Origin: Cristatella mucedo
Taxonomy: Eukaryota > Bryozoa > Phylactolaemata > Cristatellidae
Assembly (NCBI GenBank): GCA_009760855.2
Contig: WPIO01000246.1
Span: 64,001 to 124,000 of the forward strand
Direction of reading: 5' to 3'
Length of the DNA stretch: 60,000 nucleotides
Shown: positions 1-11,691 of the stretch, piece by piece
How the letters are laid out: each line of letters starts with the position of its first letter
Numbering within the stretch: the stretch's first letter is position 1
Program-made: the position numbers and the translations under genes
Notes under the pieces: model-generated
The model's input: the letters and a program-made list of their open reading frames with translations, nothing else
Database searches by the model: none
What the model was told of the DNA's origin: nothing

Positions 1-650
1 GGTGTTAGGCAGGAGTGTTTTGCATAGTTCACTCACAGCCCAACATGCTTTCGGTACTCATTCAGTAGCCAACAGACCTCATCTCACGGACCAAAGAGAA
101 GGTAAGATTGGTATCAGAGTCAGGAGAGGAGTTGAGGTAATGTGAAGAGTCAAAGTAGCAGCTTATGACGAATGAAAAGTATGAGCCATAATCGGCAGCA
201 GGAGGGTACTTATCGTAGCCCACGAATTGCCTTTGCTCTGTCTCCCTTGATCAACCGGCAGCCATACTAGCTCTTTTAGCGAAGGAGGCACATGCTTAAA
301 CCACTGGGACTTTAAAAAAGTATTCATGCAGCCGTATTCATAGCCAGCAGCCGTGGCCTAGTTGCTTTTTAGGTAGCCCAGCCAAAAGGAAATTCAAATA
401 ATCAAGCCGAGACATAACTCAGGTGCTGGTTACATTTTGCAAGTCACTGTGTAAGACAGTTCCTAATATTAGATCAGATTTAGTCGTGGTGGCTAGCTGT
501 AGAAGCATTTTAGCGAATGAATTTTTTAAAAGCTGAACCAGCTGTCGAAAACGACAGTTAGATATGCAGCAAGTGTTGATGGTATCCCATCAGCACTACC
601 TATTGGAAGAGCAAAGCTGTGTAATCCTGAAGCAGGCTGGGCTCTGCCAG
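1..650 (-). mobile_element. LINE-B-related reverse transcriptase C-terminal fragment
   Basis: Read on the minus strand, the segment around 180-420 encodes a degraded L2-type RT C-terminus (SRLDYLNFLLAGLPKK), the same module as in the LINE-B copies at 9,905-11,078 and 47,808-49,760. The 420-650 part matches the more N-terminal RT section of those copies. Stops break every frame. The left end is cut by the window edge. The same block recurs at 42,838-43,520 as part of a large direct duplication. Confidence 0.7.
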
Positions 651-654
651 CCTA

Positions 655-1112
655 TTTCCAGATAAATTTGCAGACAATCTTGGTGTGGTATTGAAAAGTA
701 ATCTTGTATCGGACGACCACATCAGCTCCACAGTCAAGCTTGTCCACTTGAAGCTACACTAAAGTTGCTAAAATTTGGGCTTGTTTGGACGAGGATACCA
801 CATCTATATCGGTCCATGCATTAGTATCATTCGTTGTTCAGTAACTCACTGCTCGCTACTCTACTGCCTGTGGAATGACGCACTTACAGCTGGTGCAGAA
901 CTCTGCACCAGCTGTAACTCTGCACCAGTAATTCTGGAACTCTGCCCCAGCCTAATGTTGTCTGTCGCGAGTGGCACAGCAGTCACATCTATACAATTCT
1001 GGCGGCCATGCACTGGCTACGTCATAAATTCAATCACGGCATAAGGTCAAGAAAAGCATTGACTTTAAGAATTAGTCACTCACTCTTAGATCATGTTACT
1101 CTTCCATTTCAG
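655..1112 (+). mobile_element. LINE-A RT C-terminal fragment, sense
   Basis: Translation shows DNLGVVLKSNL followed by a decayed copy of the L2-type C-terminal module (LVHA.. LVQNS.. LHWLP..). It abuts a minus-strand LINE-A 3' tail at 1,113, so two fragments meet in opposite orientation. An internal 15-18 bp direct repeat (ctctgcaccagctgtaa) lies near 900-930. A paralogue is at 43,560-43,975. Confidence 0.65.
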
Positions 1113-2560
1113 CCTATAATAATAACAATCATGTCAATAATACTAATGCACTTGATAAAGTGCCCTCAGAGAAATCAATCTCTCTCTAGGTGCTTTACAT
1201 TTGCTGCAAAGAGAAATGCAATTGAATGGTCACTCGTATCATATTTGATGAACAAACGAAGTGAATAACATGGTTAGGTGTGAAAAGCACAAGGTCAGCA
1301 TGCAAATGTGGTTAGTGGCAGCATGCACAGTGTCAGCATGCATAAGCACATGAAAGACGAATGACAGGGACCCACTAAATGCTGTCCTAAATAGGTGCGT
1401 TTAAGCTCTTTTTTAATGTGGTCAGGTTAGGTGATGTTCTGACGCAGGTCAAGAAGGAGTTCCAAACTTTGGGAGCAGAATTCACGACAGGAGGTCACAA
1501 GAGCAGGGACCCACTTAGAAGCGGCATCCTTTGGTAAACAAGCCCGAATTTTAGCAATGTTATGTAGTCAAACGTAGGCTGACTTAAATGTGGCGCTCAT
1601 GCGGTAGTCTGACAAGAGGTCACTTTAGAACATGATAACTAGATTTCAAGCCTATTCAACAGAAGATATGCTGGCTAAGCCAATTTTGGGCTCCAGCCTT
1701 TCCAACTTTTGAATCACACCGGGTTAGCCCATAACTTGCAAGTTAGTCTTACCATCATTTAGTTTTAGAAAAATTGCTGCCGTCCATGTGCTGATGTCAT
1801 CAATGCATGCAGGAAATGAGTTGAGTGAGTTCGAGGTGCTCGAAGGCGGCAAGGGATTAAAGCAATGGTACATCTGAGAGCTATCCGAATAGAAGTGAAA
1901 GCCTAAATTGTGCTTGGCATTCGCATCGGCAAGAGGGAGTTTATAAACCGTGTAAAGAACCAGACCTATCACGGAGCCCTGAGGTACCCCACATTTCAGA
2001 GGTACCTCCGATGATCTTTCTCCATTCACATCAATACTCTGGAGTCTCCTACTGAGATAGGATCTGAAACACTGCAGAACAGTGCCAGTGATGCCCATGT
2101 GAGATAAGAGGTGCTCTAGAAGAACTTTGTGATCGCTAGCATCAAAAGCTGCCGGAAGATCAAGCAAAACAAGCAGAGACACTCTACCTGTGTGGGCATT
2201 TCTAAGAAGGTCATTGCACACCCTAAGCAATGATAACTCTGTGGAGTGATTACCTCTAAAGCACAGCTTAAACTTACTCGCAAGGTTGGAAGCTTCAATA
2301 CATCAGTTCAGCTGGTCCCCAACGACCCGTCCCAGTGTCTTTGGTAGGAATGGTAGGAGGGACACAGGGCGTAGTTACTCAAGTTTTCTTGGACTAGTGT
2401 TGCTTTCTTGAGAAGTGGCCTGACCACAGCTTTTTTGAAAGGCACTAAGACATGACCTGAGGCTGATGAAATATTAACGATGTTAGTTGTGCAAAGCAGA
2501 AGCAGATCAATGGAACGTTGGAGCAGGAAAGTGGAAATAATCCAGATGACTTATTTTTTG
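1113..2560 (-). mobile_element. LINE-A (L2/CR1-type) retrotransposon, 5'-truncated, with RT domain
   Basis: On the minus strand the element ends in an AAT/ATT-rich tail (1,113-1,150). The 3' UTR and C-terminal module lie at 1,150-1,620, with an internal deletion near 1,500. The RT core at 1,724-2,230 contains LLVLLDLPAAFD, GVPQGSVIGLVLY and HFYSDSSQMY. RTs of this clade copy element RNA at a nicked target. The catalytic YADD box reads YSDS, so the second metal-binding aspartate is missing. Frames upstream of 2,298 are shifted (KKAVVRPLLKKATL remnant near 2,400). The copy at 43,995-45,780 is nearly identical across the RT. Confidence 0.85.
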
Positions 2561-2737
2561 CAATTGTTACTCATGCAAAGATCGCTAATCGGTTTATTTT
2601 TTAATTTCCCGACTATATGGAGTGCCCGAAAAAACTGCTGCCATATTTAAGTGCTACAAAATGCTAGATCAATATTACTAACATACAATTTCACAAAAAT
2701 GACAGCAAGATGTACAAAGTGATATCTATATAACCAT

Positions 2738-2858
2738 ATATATATATATATGTATGAATATGTAACCATACTTATATATATATAGTTATATATATATATA
2801 TAGTTATAAATATAGTTATATATCTGTTGTTAAATATATATACAGGGAGAGAAAGATA

Positions 2859-2904
<46 letters not shown>

Positions 2905-2905
2905 T
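2738..2905. repeat. (TA)n-rich microsatellite
   Basis: Imperfect TA/TATG/ATAG repeats end in an uninterrupted (TA)n run near 2,862-2,900. The duplicate locus carries an equivalent tract of different length at 45,940-46,150. The tract separates LINE-A from the putative gene copy 1 segment. Confidence 0.9.
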
Positions 2906-3158
2906 ATAGATATATCTAATAGCTATGGCAACCTAAGCGAACTTAATCAAAATTGAGGCACATTACGAATTTCACTAGGTTCCGCCCCACGACCATGGCC
3001 GGACTCGAGTCGGGCAACTAACTTAGCATCGGTGCCAAACCAGCACCTAGCAAAAGTGTGCCAAAACTGTCAAATATACTCGTAGTACTCTACAGGTTAT
3101 TATAGCAATCGGAACAAGATGGCCTAAACCAATTAAGTAAACATGACAATTGTAATCG

Positions 3159-3269
3159 TTAATGTACCGGTAGTAATTCATCTGCTTCACCAGGCGGAAC
3201 TTCATTCTGTGGATCAAGCTGGTTTTGGAAATCCATTGTGCGACATATATCCATCAGCCTCGACCACAC
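3159..3269 (-). CDS. Putative last coding exon, duplicated gene copy 1
   Basis: The minus strand has an acceptor (…tctggctgcag) just above 3,269, followed by a 36-codon frame VWSRLMDICRTMDFQNQLDP… ending in TAA. Homologous exons at 21,975-22,094 and 46,422-46,514 keep the same frame and acceptor. Differences over the first ~24 codons against copy 2 are mainly silent or conservative (D/E), as expected under coding constraint. I do not recognise the family. The stop positions differ between copies, so the C-terminus is variable. Confidence 0.5.
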   Translation of the reverse strand: MWSRLMDICRTMDFQNQLDPQNEVPPGEADELLPVH

Positions 3270-3631
3270 CTGCAGCCAGATAGTACACAGTTAAAAGACA
3301 TGCAGAGCACCAAATAATGCAGTGGCAACGCCAGGCTTAAAGAGGAGCATGGCATAATCAGCTGGAATACGATTCTTCCAGAGCCATATATACTATCAGA
3401 ATTTCATTAGGTAAGGTATTATCAGCTGCATTAGATGTCTGTAAGATGGAAACATTTACTCGGCTTAGCTCAACACCAATTACTAGTGTCTCCTCATACA
3501 TCATAGCTGTAGTAACAACTCTCATTTAATGAACCAACCTGCAACATCACCCTAAAGTCTATGATCGGGTATTGGTCGTAAGATCAGAAGGTGCATTGCA
3601 GGACACGAACTTAACACACGCACCCACACTT

Positions 3632-3666
<35 letters not shown>

Positions 3667-3675
3667 CACACACAT
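3632..3675. repeat. (CT)n(CA)n microsatellite in the putative intron
   Basis: A short CT run is followed by CA repeats, with one interruption, between the two putative exons. The same locus is short in copy 2 (22,446-22,461) and long in copy 3 (46,865-46,955). Confidence 0.9.
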
Positions 3676-3857
3676 ATGTGCATGAAAATGGATGAACCTG
3701 TATACACACATGGACCATGCACAACATACAAATACAAGCATTTGTTTTGAAACTAAGTCACTCAGTCACTACTATGCCATTGGCTTGCATGCCAATGGTA
3801 TGCACGGTGTATTTAACATACACCTTGATAGCAACACAATCGCTAGGCATTACACAC

Positions 3858-4064
3858 CTCGTCATACTCCTCGGACATTTCATCAAGTGGCTCTGTTGGC
3901 CAATCATCGGCATTTTGAAAATATATCATCTCTCTTTCCTGCTCCTCCTCGAACAAAATGTGGTATTGGATTGCTTGCTGTAGGTCGGCGTCTTCAAGCG
4001 GTGCAGTAGTCATCTCTTCTTCCCACATCAATAATTCGGAGATCAAGGGAGCCATGCGCCACAT
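3858..4064 (-). CDS. Putative penultimate coding exon, duplicated gene copy 1
   Basis: A 207-bp, 69-codon open segment lies between an acceptor (tgtttcaatag) and a donor (GAG|gtgtgt). It reads MWRMAPLISELLMW… and ends DDWPTEPLDEMSEEYDE. The exon keeps phase 0 into the last exon (GAG|GTG TGG). It is acidic, rich in E/Q, with Leu spacing suggestive of an amphipathic helix. Copy 2 (22,674-22,880) has the same 69-codon length with no indel despite many substitutions, so protein-level constraint is likely. It is not assigned to any known family. The ATG may be internal to the protein rather than a start. Confidence 0.5.
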
Positions 4065-4262
4065 CTATTGAAACAGACAAGCATTGCAGCAGAACACGAG
4101 CATGGAACGCACACTCGCAAGTGCACACATGCACCAGATGAAGGTGGCACAACCAGAAAGTTCACAAGATGGCAGGCCACCTGATTCCAAAACACTTCCA
4201 ACCACCTGAAAGAGCCTGCCTCAATAGGCATGCACCTATAGTGTTTGAGGAAGCTGTGGCAG

Positions 4263-4278
4263 CTGCTGCTGCTGCTGC
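4263..4278. repeat. (CTG)n short trinucleotide run
   Basis: Five consecutive GCT/CTG units lie just before the point where duplicate copy 3 loses homology (about 47,555). Confidence 0.7.
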
Positions 4279-4504
4279 CGACCTATTTCCGACTCAGTTT
4301 ACTGTTGTTATATCGAGTTGATGTCCACAATAGCCCTTATGTCCTTAACAGCGTTCTCTCAGCAAGACAAGACGCCAAAATCGGTAAAATTACACTCTCA
4401 CAGTAAAAGACTTGGCATGATGGCCGAAACCATATGCAGGTGCTTGTCAGGTAGCAGGAACAGCAAGTGCACGAACGATTTGCTTGATATAGGACCGGGC
4501 TTAC

Positions 4505-4572
4505 CCTGCATTCGTCCACTGCTCTGCGGCAGATCGCCAGCCATTAACAATCTTATCGATTGTCTTGATTAT
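4505..4572 (-). other. Possible internal exon of duplicated gene copy 1
   Basis: On the minus strand a frame reading IIKTIDKIVNGWRSAAEQW runs into a good donor (gcagg|gtaagc). The donor is conserved in copy 2 (about 23,205), but copy 2 has lost ~20 bp and the frame meets a stop there. The acceptor in copy 1 is uncertain. A real exon lost in copy 2 and a chance open frame both remain possible. Confidence 0.25.
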
Positions 4573-4721
4573 CTTGTCCAGTGAGGCAAGATAAGCAGCG
4601 ACATTTGGACATTAGTGAGGAATCCCGAGAGACAGGGCCCCAGTTAGATAAGCACATCATGCATCTAGCCACTACACCCAGGTATCCGGCCGGCCTACAC
4701 CCAACAATGCAAATTGCCATA

Positions 4722-4880
4722 AAGCTAGCTGATTAAACAGCTTCATTTGTATAGCAGCATAAGGGCCAAAACCGTTATCAATACCGATTGCAATGACCAA
4801 TAAAGAATTGCCTACCTAAGGATTCGAACCCACGACCCCTCGGTAATGAAGAGCAGAAATCACTACCCTCTGGCCTATCT
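4722..4880 (-). mobile_element. Solitary tRNA-like SINE monomer
   Basis: On the minus strand an A-box-like TAGGCCAGAGGG is followed by a perfect B box (GGTTCGAATCC, near 4,820-4,830). Next come GCAATCGGTATTG, a CTGCTATACAAATG end and GCTGTTTAATCAGC. This is the same monomer type that forms the tandem arrays elsewhere. It lies inside gene-copy-1 DNA; copy 2 keeps only its terminal ~35 bp at 23,405-23,440. Confidence 0.65.
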
Positions 4881-6850
4881 TGACCCAGAGCTTCACCGTC
4901 AGCAGTTAGGGACATCGACAAACTCATTGTGGTGGCACGGGAGGATTAGGTTTATAGCAACCACAGGCTAGCCGCACTAGCTTGCTAGCTGTGCGGCCAA
5001 TCCCTCTCTAGGTCAGTCATGCTGAACTCATGCCAGTCTTGTTGTTGCAAACACAGGCCACACTACTCTGCCGGCCGGTCAGCCTCACGGAACCTTTTCT
5101 CCATGTCTCTCTCGCAAGTTGGTCCGATAAAGTCGTACCCTGACTATGCCTTGTTAACATCCACTAACGCATGCACACACCAACTGGATTCCGGGTGGGA
5201 TCGGTCATAAATGGCATCCATGTTGCATTGCTATTCAACCAAAATGGCCAACAAAACGCAAATTCTAGTGGTCTGGAAAACCCAAATTGCAACGGTCAGT
5301 GGCTGGCACTTCCACCAATTGCACCGGTCACCAGCTGGCACAGTTATGAATGTCCTTCTCAGGTGGCTGCTGCCTTGCCAACGACCTGAAGTACCGCAAG
5401 GGAACTGCAAGCTGCATTGGCCGGCCCAGAAGGCAGGTTGCTCATAACCCAAGGAGTAATAGTCCCACTGCGACAGGATATCAAAGCTGCCTTCTCAGAG
5501 CCCTGAATAAGGAGGGATAACCACTGGCCATCCAGAGACAACTTGAATCGCTTTTGCTCCTTAAAATTAGTCACAGATAAGTACTGAATCTCTCCTCACC
5601 TCACGAAAGGACACTTGTAGGGTCGTTGGGATTCAGTAGGACACCTGGCGATATTACACACAGACTGAGATCGGCAGAAGAACACATAATGCACTACTGG
5701 AACTACTCCTACCACACCGGGCTGCTTTTATCGGCAGGCAGCTCCTGGAGGTCCCCTATAGACTCCGGCTGCTGGCAAGCATTGCAAGAATCAGTGGCAA
5801 GGGAAGCTTGTGCATGCAGCTTCAGCAGAGCTAAAGACTTCTCTTGTAGCAAGCAATACATTCTAAACCCTAATCTATAGGTCAGTGCAGCACAACTAAA
5901 CATCCAAATTAAGCAATCGCTTCAGCGAGATAAGTCTGGAGCCCTTAGATATGTGAAGCCGCTTTTCTGAGGCCTTACCCGATCAACTCTCCCAGTCACT
6001 GCCAGCTACCCAGAACCACCTTGCACCTGCCGCAAGTGATCCTTAATCTTTCCTCAAATCACTGACACGCTACGATTAGCTATGAAGACCCAAAGAAGCC
6101 AAAATGTCGGCGAGGGCTCTCTCCGTTGTGGGGCTACTCTAGGCAAAGGGAAGAAAACATCTGTATATCAAGCCCCGTAATCCAAACACGTCACAAGATG
6201 AATCCCCACAAATAAAGACACTGCTAAACTCCACCAAATATAATTACAACACTAAATGCACAGGAAAAGTAGTTAACTCACGGAAAAACAGCTTGCGGCA
6301 CTTGCTCTTTGGCCCACCCGGCGTAAAACCGACTTAGGTGCATCCTGAAAATATCACCTGATTCAACAGATTGTTAAAATAGCAATTCATTCAAAAAAAG
6401 ATAAAACAGATTTTCCCAGAAAATTGACTGCAAGTAAATCAACAGCGACCTGTAGGTTTTACAAACGGTAAGCATCAACGGCCTTGACATTAGCTACGGC
6501 AAGGTAACAACACGGGATTTTGCTCAGAAAGGGCGTACCATTCTCTCAATCCGAACAATATTCCGATTCTGGCAAACTTACTCTGGTCTTAAATCACTCG
6601 GTGAGCTGTCTCGACTACTACAACGAAGGAGCAGCAACATATAATCAATAGCATGATGCATTGAAACTTACCGGCAAGCCCCATGAAAAGGTCGTAGTGA
6701 GACCAAAATGACCCACTCCTTACAACCTATGCTCTACCGGAGTGGAAAGTCCAGCGTTTGCTTCTTCGCACTGCAATGGCTAGCGTCACAACTCACTCAA
6801 CGACACGGTGTAGGTGTTCGGGCAAGCGATAAAGCTGAACGATGCCCTCA
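4881..6850 (-). other. Non-repetitive part of duplicated locus copy 1
   Basis: This is collinear with 23,440-25,260. An open minus-strand stretch at 5,362-5,500 aligns without indels to 23,742-23,900 (shared SGTIT and GPANAA), and both end in a stop at the same codon. Most differences between them change the amino acid, so coding status is doubtful. A GYDFI.PTCERD segment near 5,100-5,150 is also shared with copy 2. No confident gene model was obtained. Confidence 0.35.
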
Positions 6851-7070
6851 CGAGTGACTTCTGTTGCTGCGGCCTGACAGACCTTGCAGACGGCTTTATT
6901 GCATAATGCAAAGGCAAACTCGGCAAAGAGAGCCGCCATGTAGAGCCCCCCCTAATGTAGGAGCCGTCGCGGAAGCAGCTGTCCTCTCCGAGTCGCGAGG
7001 CCGGAGAAAAGCGACTGAAATTAACATACAGTAGAATTCACGAACAGTAGAGAAACGAGCTCTCCAGGCC
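6850..7070 (-). promoter_or_regulatory. GC/CpG-richer segment at the 5' side of locus copy 1
   Basis: CpG content rises noticeably here and the segment aligns to 25,260-25,450 in copy 2, after which homology stops. For a minus-strand gene this is where a 5' end would lie. No TATA box or defined start is visible, so a promoter role is inference only. Confidence 0.2.
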
Positions 7071-7784
7071 ATCATGAAGCCGATCCTGGTCGAGGTGCCT
7101 TTCGAGTCTCAGTGGTCGGCAGCCGTAGGCGGTGGCATACTAGCCATGGGGCACCGACATTGTGGCTGCGTCTCTAACCAGCAAATAGTGGCAGCGTATT
7201 TGGGTCCGAAGAGTGCTTGGTCGGCGGTGCAGTTGAGATGTAGCCGATTGCCCATACGTTGAAGGGAGCTTCATCAACACGAGCCGATTGATGCAGCAGT
7301 AGGGAAGGACATACCGGCATTCCATATTTGTAGTTGGTTCGTCGCCAAGTTTTGTAGTCAAGTCAGTGGTCGGTTGCCGAGTTGTCTATTCACATCGTGT
7401 TATTTTCCGTCGAGCAAGTTTAAACGTACGAATACACTGTCAGAGTCGTCTATTTGTTGAGGCTGATTTACACGACAGGGGTGCGACTAAGACAGATGCC
7501 CACACACGCCATTTGTTGTGTGGACGACAACAGGTGCATTGCATTGTACACAGGAAAATCAAGCGTGCTAGAGTACGCACATGTGTAGAAGCTGATATGG
7601 AAGCTGCTTCTTAACACTAGTAGCGAAGAGAAGAGTCTGTAACGTCACGTGCACAGATATGTAGGGTTTCGGCAGCTCAATAAGGACAAACAATGCCCCT
7701 ACAAAGCGAATTCTTGTGCAGAAGGCGAACGCTGTATTGCGTCATGTGCAAACAAACGCTGGACGCAGCAGAACGAGAGTGCAT
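7071..7784. other. Unassigned single-copy stretch
   Basis: No repeat family used elsewhere in the window is visible. There are open frames of 60-80 codons on both strands (for example plus 7,074-7,262) but no splice context, homologous copy or recognisable domain. Confidence 0.4.
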
Positions 7785-8690
7785 AAAAATAATATTGCAC
7801 TTGACAAAGCGCCCCTAGAGAACTCAATCTCTTTCTCGGCAAATTGCATATGCTGCAAAGAGAAATGCAAATGAATGGTAAGTAAAATCATGCTTGAAAA
7901 ACAAGCAAAATGAATAACATGGTTAGGGGTGACATGCACAGGGTCAGCATGCAAATGTGGTTAGTTGTAGCATGCATAGCGTCAGCAGGCATAAGCACAT
8001 CAAAGAAGAATCACAGGGAACCGCTAAATGCTGTCCTAAATAGGTGTGTTTTTAAGTTTCTTTTAAATGTGGTCAGGTCAGGGGATGTTCTGACGCTGGT
8101 CGGGAGGGAGTTTCCGGGTTTGGGAGCATACGAACCTAATGCTTGCTCTCCAAACGATTTAAGGTTTCTACTAGGTATTTGTTGACTGGTGGAATCTGAA
8201 AACCTGGTCGTACGATGCTTGGCCTGATGGGGTTATATATCTGAGAGATAGGCTGGAGCCATAGAATAAAGTGACCTAAAAGTGAGCAACACAACCTTAA
8301 AGTCAATCCGTTGCTTGATTGTTAGCCAGTACAGATCGGCCAAATGTGGTGTAATGTGGCAACTGCGATGCTCACGACAGACAAGCCTAGCTGCAGAGTT
8401 TTGCACCAGCTGCAATCGCCTGATCGCACATGCTGGTAGGCCAGTAAGCACTGAGTTGCAGAAGTCGAGACGGGATGTCACGAATGCATGGACCAACTTA
8501 GATGTGGTATCCTTATCTAAACGAGCCCGATTTTTAGCAATCCTATGAAGCTGAAAATAGGCAGATTTGACTGTGGAGTTGATAAGGTCGTCTACCGAAA
8601 GGTCGCTTTTGAATATGGTGGAATTGGTTATAATGCGACTGTCGACAGTGGTTTTCAAGCATGGGAAAGGAGTGACCAATCTTTTTCATT
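7785..8690 (-). mobile_element. LINE-A 3' half (RT C-terminus and 3' UTR)
   Basis: The minus strand ends in an AAT-type tail at 7,785-7,795. A 148-codon open frame at 8,233-8,679 carries the L2/CR1 C-terminal module: KLVHAFVTSRLDFCNSVLTG, LPACAIRRLQLVQNSAARLV, LADLYWLTIKQRIDFKVV, MAPAYLSDI. The adjacent 3' UTR is as in other LINE-A copies. The element is 5'-truncated near 8,690, upstream of this module. This is one of the better preserved copies of the domain here. Confidence 0.85.
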
Positions 8691-9904
8691 AGATGACCTG
8701 TGGGAACTAGGAAATTAAAACTGGTCCGGTTAATCAGCTAGGCAAGGAGGAGCCAAGCCAGTGCTGGTCCTTTGCCTAAGTGTAAGAATTGTCACCTGTA
8801 TCCTTTGATCAACAGGTAGATATTGCAGGTCCACTAGCAATGGAGGAACGTGGAAGCTAGTATATCGCCAGCAGCAGGTTCGTCAATCGTACTAGAGTAC
8901 ATTGCAATGTGAAAGCAATGAGCCACACTAAGCAGCTGCTAGCCCCACGTCTGCAACGACTGCTGGGAAAAGATGGCAACTTTTTGAGACCTCTTAACGA
9001 AAACGAGAAAAATGGGAAGCAAGAAAAGACTGAGAATTCGTCTAAATGTTTACTCATAGAAGATCGCTTAAAACTTATTCAGACGATCTTTTCAACATGC
9101 TGAATGACCAGAGGCTGGCTGCTCTGGCATAGATAGCAGAGTAAGTTGTTCCGACATAGAGGAGGTGCAGGAGCAGCCCGGAGCATCAAGCTTCATAACA
9201 CCAGCACTCTGTCATTAGAGTGTCGGCCATACCAACTGTACCCGGAAGTGAACCCCTAAATGTCTCACCTTGGCATAACCAATCTTCATCCGAACCGAAT
9301 CACGGCATATCGTGATAATGCACACAGGTTACGTGCTTAATTTTGAATCCGAAGCAAATCAAAATGAATTTGACAGCAGTGGTCAGCAGCTAAATTCACA
9401 TCAATGGCAAGAACTAAGCTGTTTTTAACTGAAATGAAACTCAACATCCAAGTTTTGACAAGAGAGATTTTTGCATGCGTATGCAAATATAAAGCACTCC
9501 ACAAAATCTAAGCCGATGTGAATACCAAATTCAATGTCTCCTGCAGGTCTTGTAGAGGCTGTTTGGGCAGAAAGTGCAATAGCGTTCATCATCAACGGAT
9601 AGAACAAGTTAATTGTACCTTAATAACAAGACAAGACGTGCAGCATACTTCACAGTTTCCCTATTTTTAAAACATATTTCTCCGTCATGTTTGGAGAGCA
9701 AACTGTGCCTCTCAGTAAGAGTTTGTGAGCCTCAACCAGACTAGTCAGAACATGTGGAGCAGTCGCAGTGTGGAAACGTGACTCGGCTAATCACTCCGGC
9801 ACGTCAGCTTATGTTACTGTGATACATGCGTTTTTTGGTTTATTTCTAATCGCCATCGGTTGCTTTGATGTATACAATAGGCTTCAACTGGACATAGCGG
9901 CTCC
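8691..9904. other. Mostly unassigned; weak LINE-B remnant at 8,740-8,870
   Basis: Around 8,740-8,870 there is faint similarity to the minus-strand LINE-B segment at 200-300. The remainder shows no domain or repeat I can identify. Homology to 47,565 onward begins near 9,685, the right side of the 5.4-kb interval absent from the second duplicate. Confidence 0.35.
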
Positions 9905-11078
9905 TCTTCAGCTTCCTGGCATTTAATGTAATGTAATGTATCTCTGTCGGTAACAACACAAAGTCATTAAGACCATGTGGGTGTTAGGCAGGAGAATTTT
10001 GTTTAGCCCACTCACAGCCAAAGTGGCCTTCGGTCTGCATTCAGTAGCCAACACACTTCGTCTCAAGCAAGAAAGAGAAAGTGGGAAGTACTGCAGAGTC
10101 AGGAGAGCAGTTGAGGTCGTGAGTAGCATATAAGTAGCATCTCATGACCGCTGAAAGGATGTGCCATAGTAGGCAGTAGGAGAGTTGTCATTGAGCAAGA
10201 ATTGTGAAAGCGAGTTTCACAGTCTATGATCTTCAGAGCTAAAGCTTCTGTAGCCAACGGTCTTTAAGCCGAGGAATGGGACGGCTAATTTATTGTCCAC
10301 ATAGGACCTGAGGGTGCGAACAGGCTGAATCTGATGCAGCAGTTCAGCTAGGTTAGAAGCTGCAAAGTAATGGCAGGCCTTGTGGGTCAGCGTAAGAATT
10401 TTTGCTCTGTAATGGTTCCTTAACCGGCAACCATCCTAGCTCTTTTAGCTAAGGAGACATGAGCTCCAACCACTGGGACTTGGAGACTAGCCTTGCAGCC
10501 ATATTCAAATTCTACTGCAGTGGATTTATAGCTTTCTTTGGCAGCCCAGCCAAAAGGGAAATACAATAATCAAGCCGAGACAGAACTAAAGATTTAGTTT
10601 AATTTTTTACAAGCAACAGTGTGGGACACCACACATTTTTGGATAGGGACGAGATGAGATGGCTAGCTGTAGAGGCAAACTTCTGAATGAAGCTTTTGAA
10701 ATTAAGGCAGCTGTCGAAAACAATGCCTAAATTTCAAGAACGTGGTGATGGTCGATAAATAGCATTACCTATTAGAAGAGCAAAGCTTTTTTATCCAGCC
10801 ACATGCTTAGGGTGTCATGTGAGCAGCAGTTGGGTTTTATCATCATTTAATTTCAGGAAGTTTTCCGACATCCAGGATCGAACGTCGACAAGGCAAGCAA
10901 TCAGTTTATCAGCTGCTGCTGCAGATTCCGACGATTTGAACGACAAATACAACTGAGTTTCGTCAGCATAGAAGTGATATCATATTCGATGGCCCCTAAT
11001 CTTTTTACACAGAGGTTGCATAGAGATGGAGAACGGCAAGGAACTGAGTACAGATCCTTGAGGGAGTCCCTGTCAACC
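9905..11078 (-). mobile_element. LINE-B (L2-type) 3' fragment with RT C-terminal half
   Basis: On the minus strand the 3' tail is ATTAC-type (plus strand aatgtaatgtaatgta, 9,925-9,945). The C-terminal module with LAGLPKKAI follows, then the RT palm near 10,700-11,000 (FLKLNDDKTQLLL and HFYADETQLYLS). The catalytic box is YADE rather than YADD. The element stops abruptly at 11,078. The duplicate at 47,808-49,760 continues ~0.8 kb further, so this copy carries a deletion. Confidence 0.8.
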
Positions 11079-11690
11079 TCAGCAGTGCCAGTGCCACCTA
11101 AAAGGTGGCAGGCAGCTCGACGAATCAGGAAGCCAGTGGTCGCCCGGCAAATTAAGACAGGAAGCAGGGTTGAGCCTTTGCAAGGGTGCCGACAAAGAGT
11201 GTGTTCTGGAAAATTTAAAACACTTTCTTAAGATTCTAACTTGAAGCGAGCAAATCTAACTTTAAGTGAGCAACATCACAAGCTGACAGATGCCTCGTAG
11301 GCAGTGAGCAGCCAGCCATCCCTAGCGTCCTGTCTTAGTACTTAGACAGCTAGGCTGCCCTAAAGGCTGGGCAACTGCTAAGTGGTGGTCAGCTTAGTTG
11401 AAAGAGAATAAAAAGTACGACGAGGAGGGCTACGTCGGAGCAAATCATGGACTGCAAGTCCGTGGTAAGGTAGTGCTAGCGAGGGACGTGACAAGGGACC
11501 AACTCGACTTGGGCGGCCAGGCGAGGGATAAGTTGGTGAAACCAACAGGAGACAAGGAAAGTGAGCCAATAACAGATATGCACCTCTTGCCGAACAAGGA
11601 CACTCATTACCCTCTAAAAATCGTTGCATGGTCCGGTACTTTTCACGGTTTATACTCACCCACCTGCTGATGTGACATTCAAGCACAATC
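11079..11690. other. Duplicated non-LINE segment
   Basis: It matches 50,507-51,140 closely. It contains a ~20-bp imperfect tandem repeat near 11,225-11,270 (aacttgaagcgagcaaatct followed by a variant). Overlapping open frames of ~90-100 codons on both strands show no domain and no codon-level argument for being genes. Confidence 0.4.
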
Positions 11691-11691
11691 T

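Noticed and set aside
5362-5500. Coding exon shared by gene copies 1 and 2
   Set aside because: The frame is open in both, but most substitutions are non-silent and no convincing splice sites bound it. It is kept only as part of the unassigned locus.
11378-11686. ~100-codon frames on both strands
   Set aside because: Overlapping frames on opposite strands in a duplicated non-LINE segment, with no domain, splice or conservation argument.
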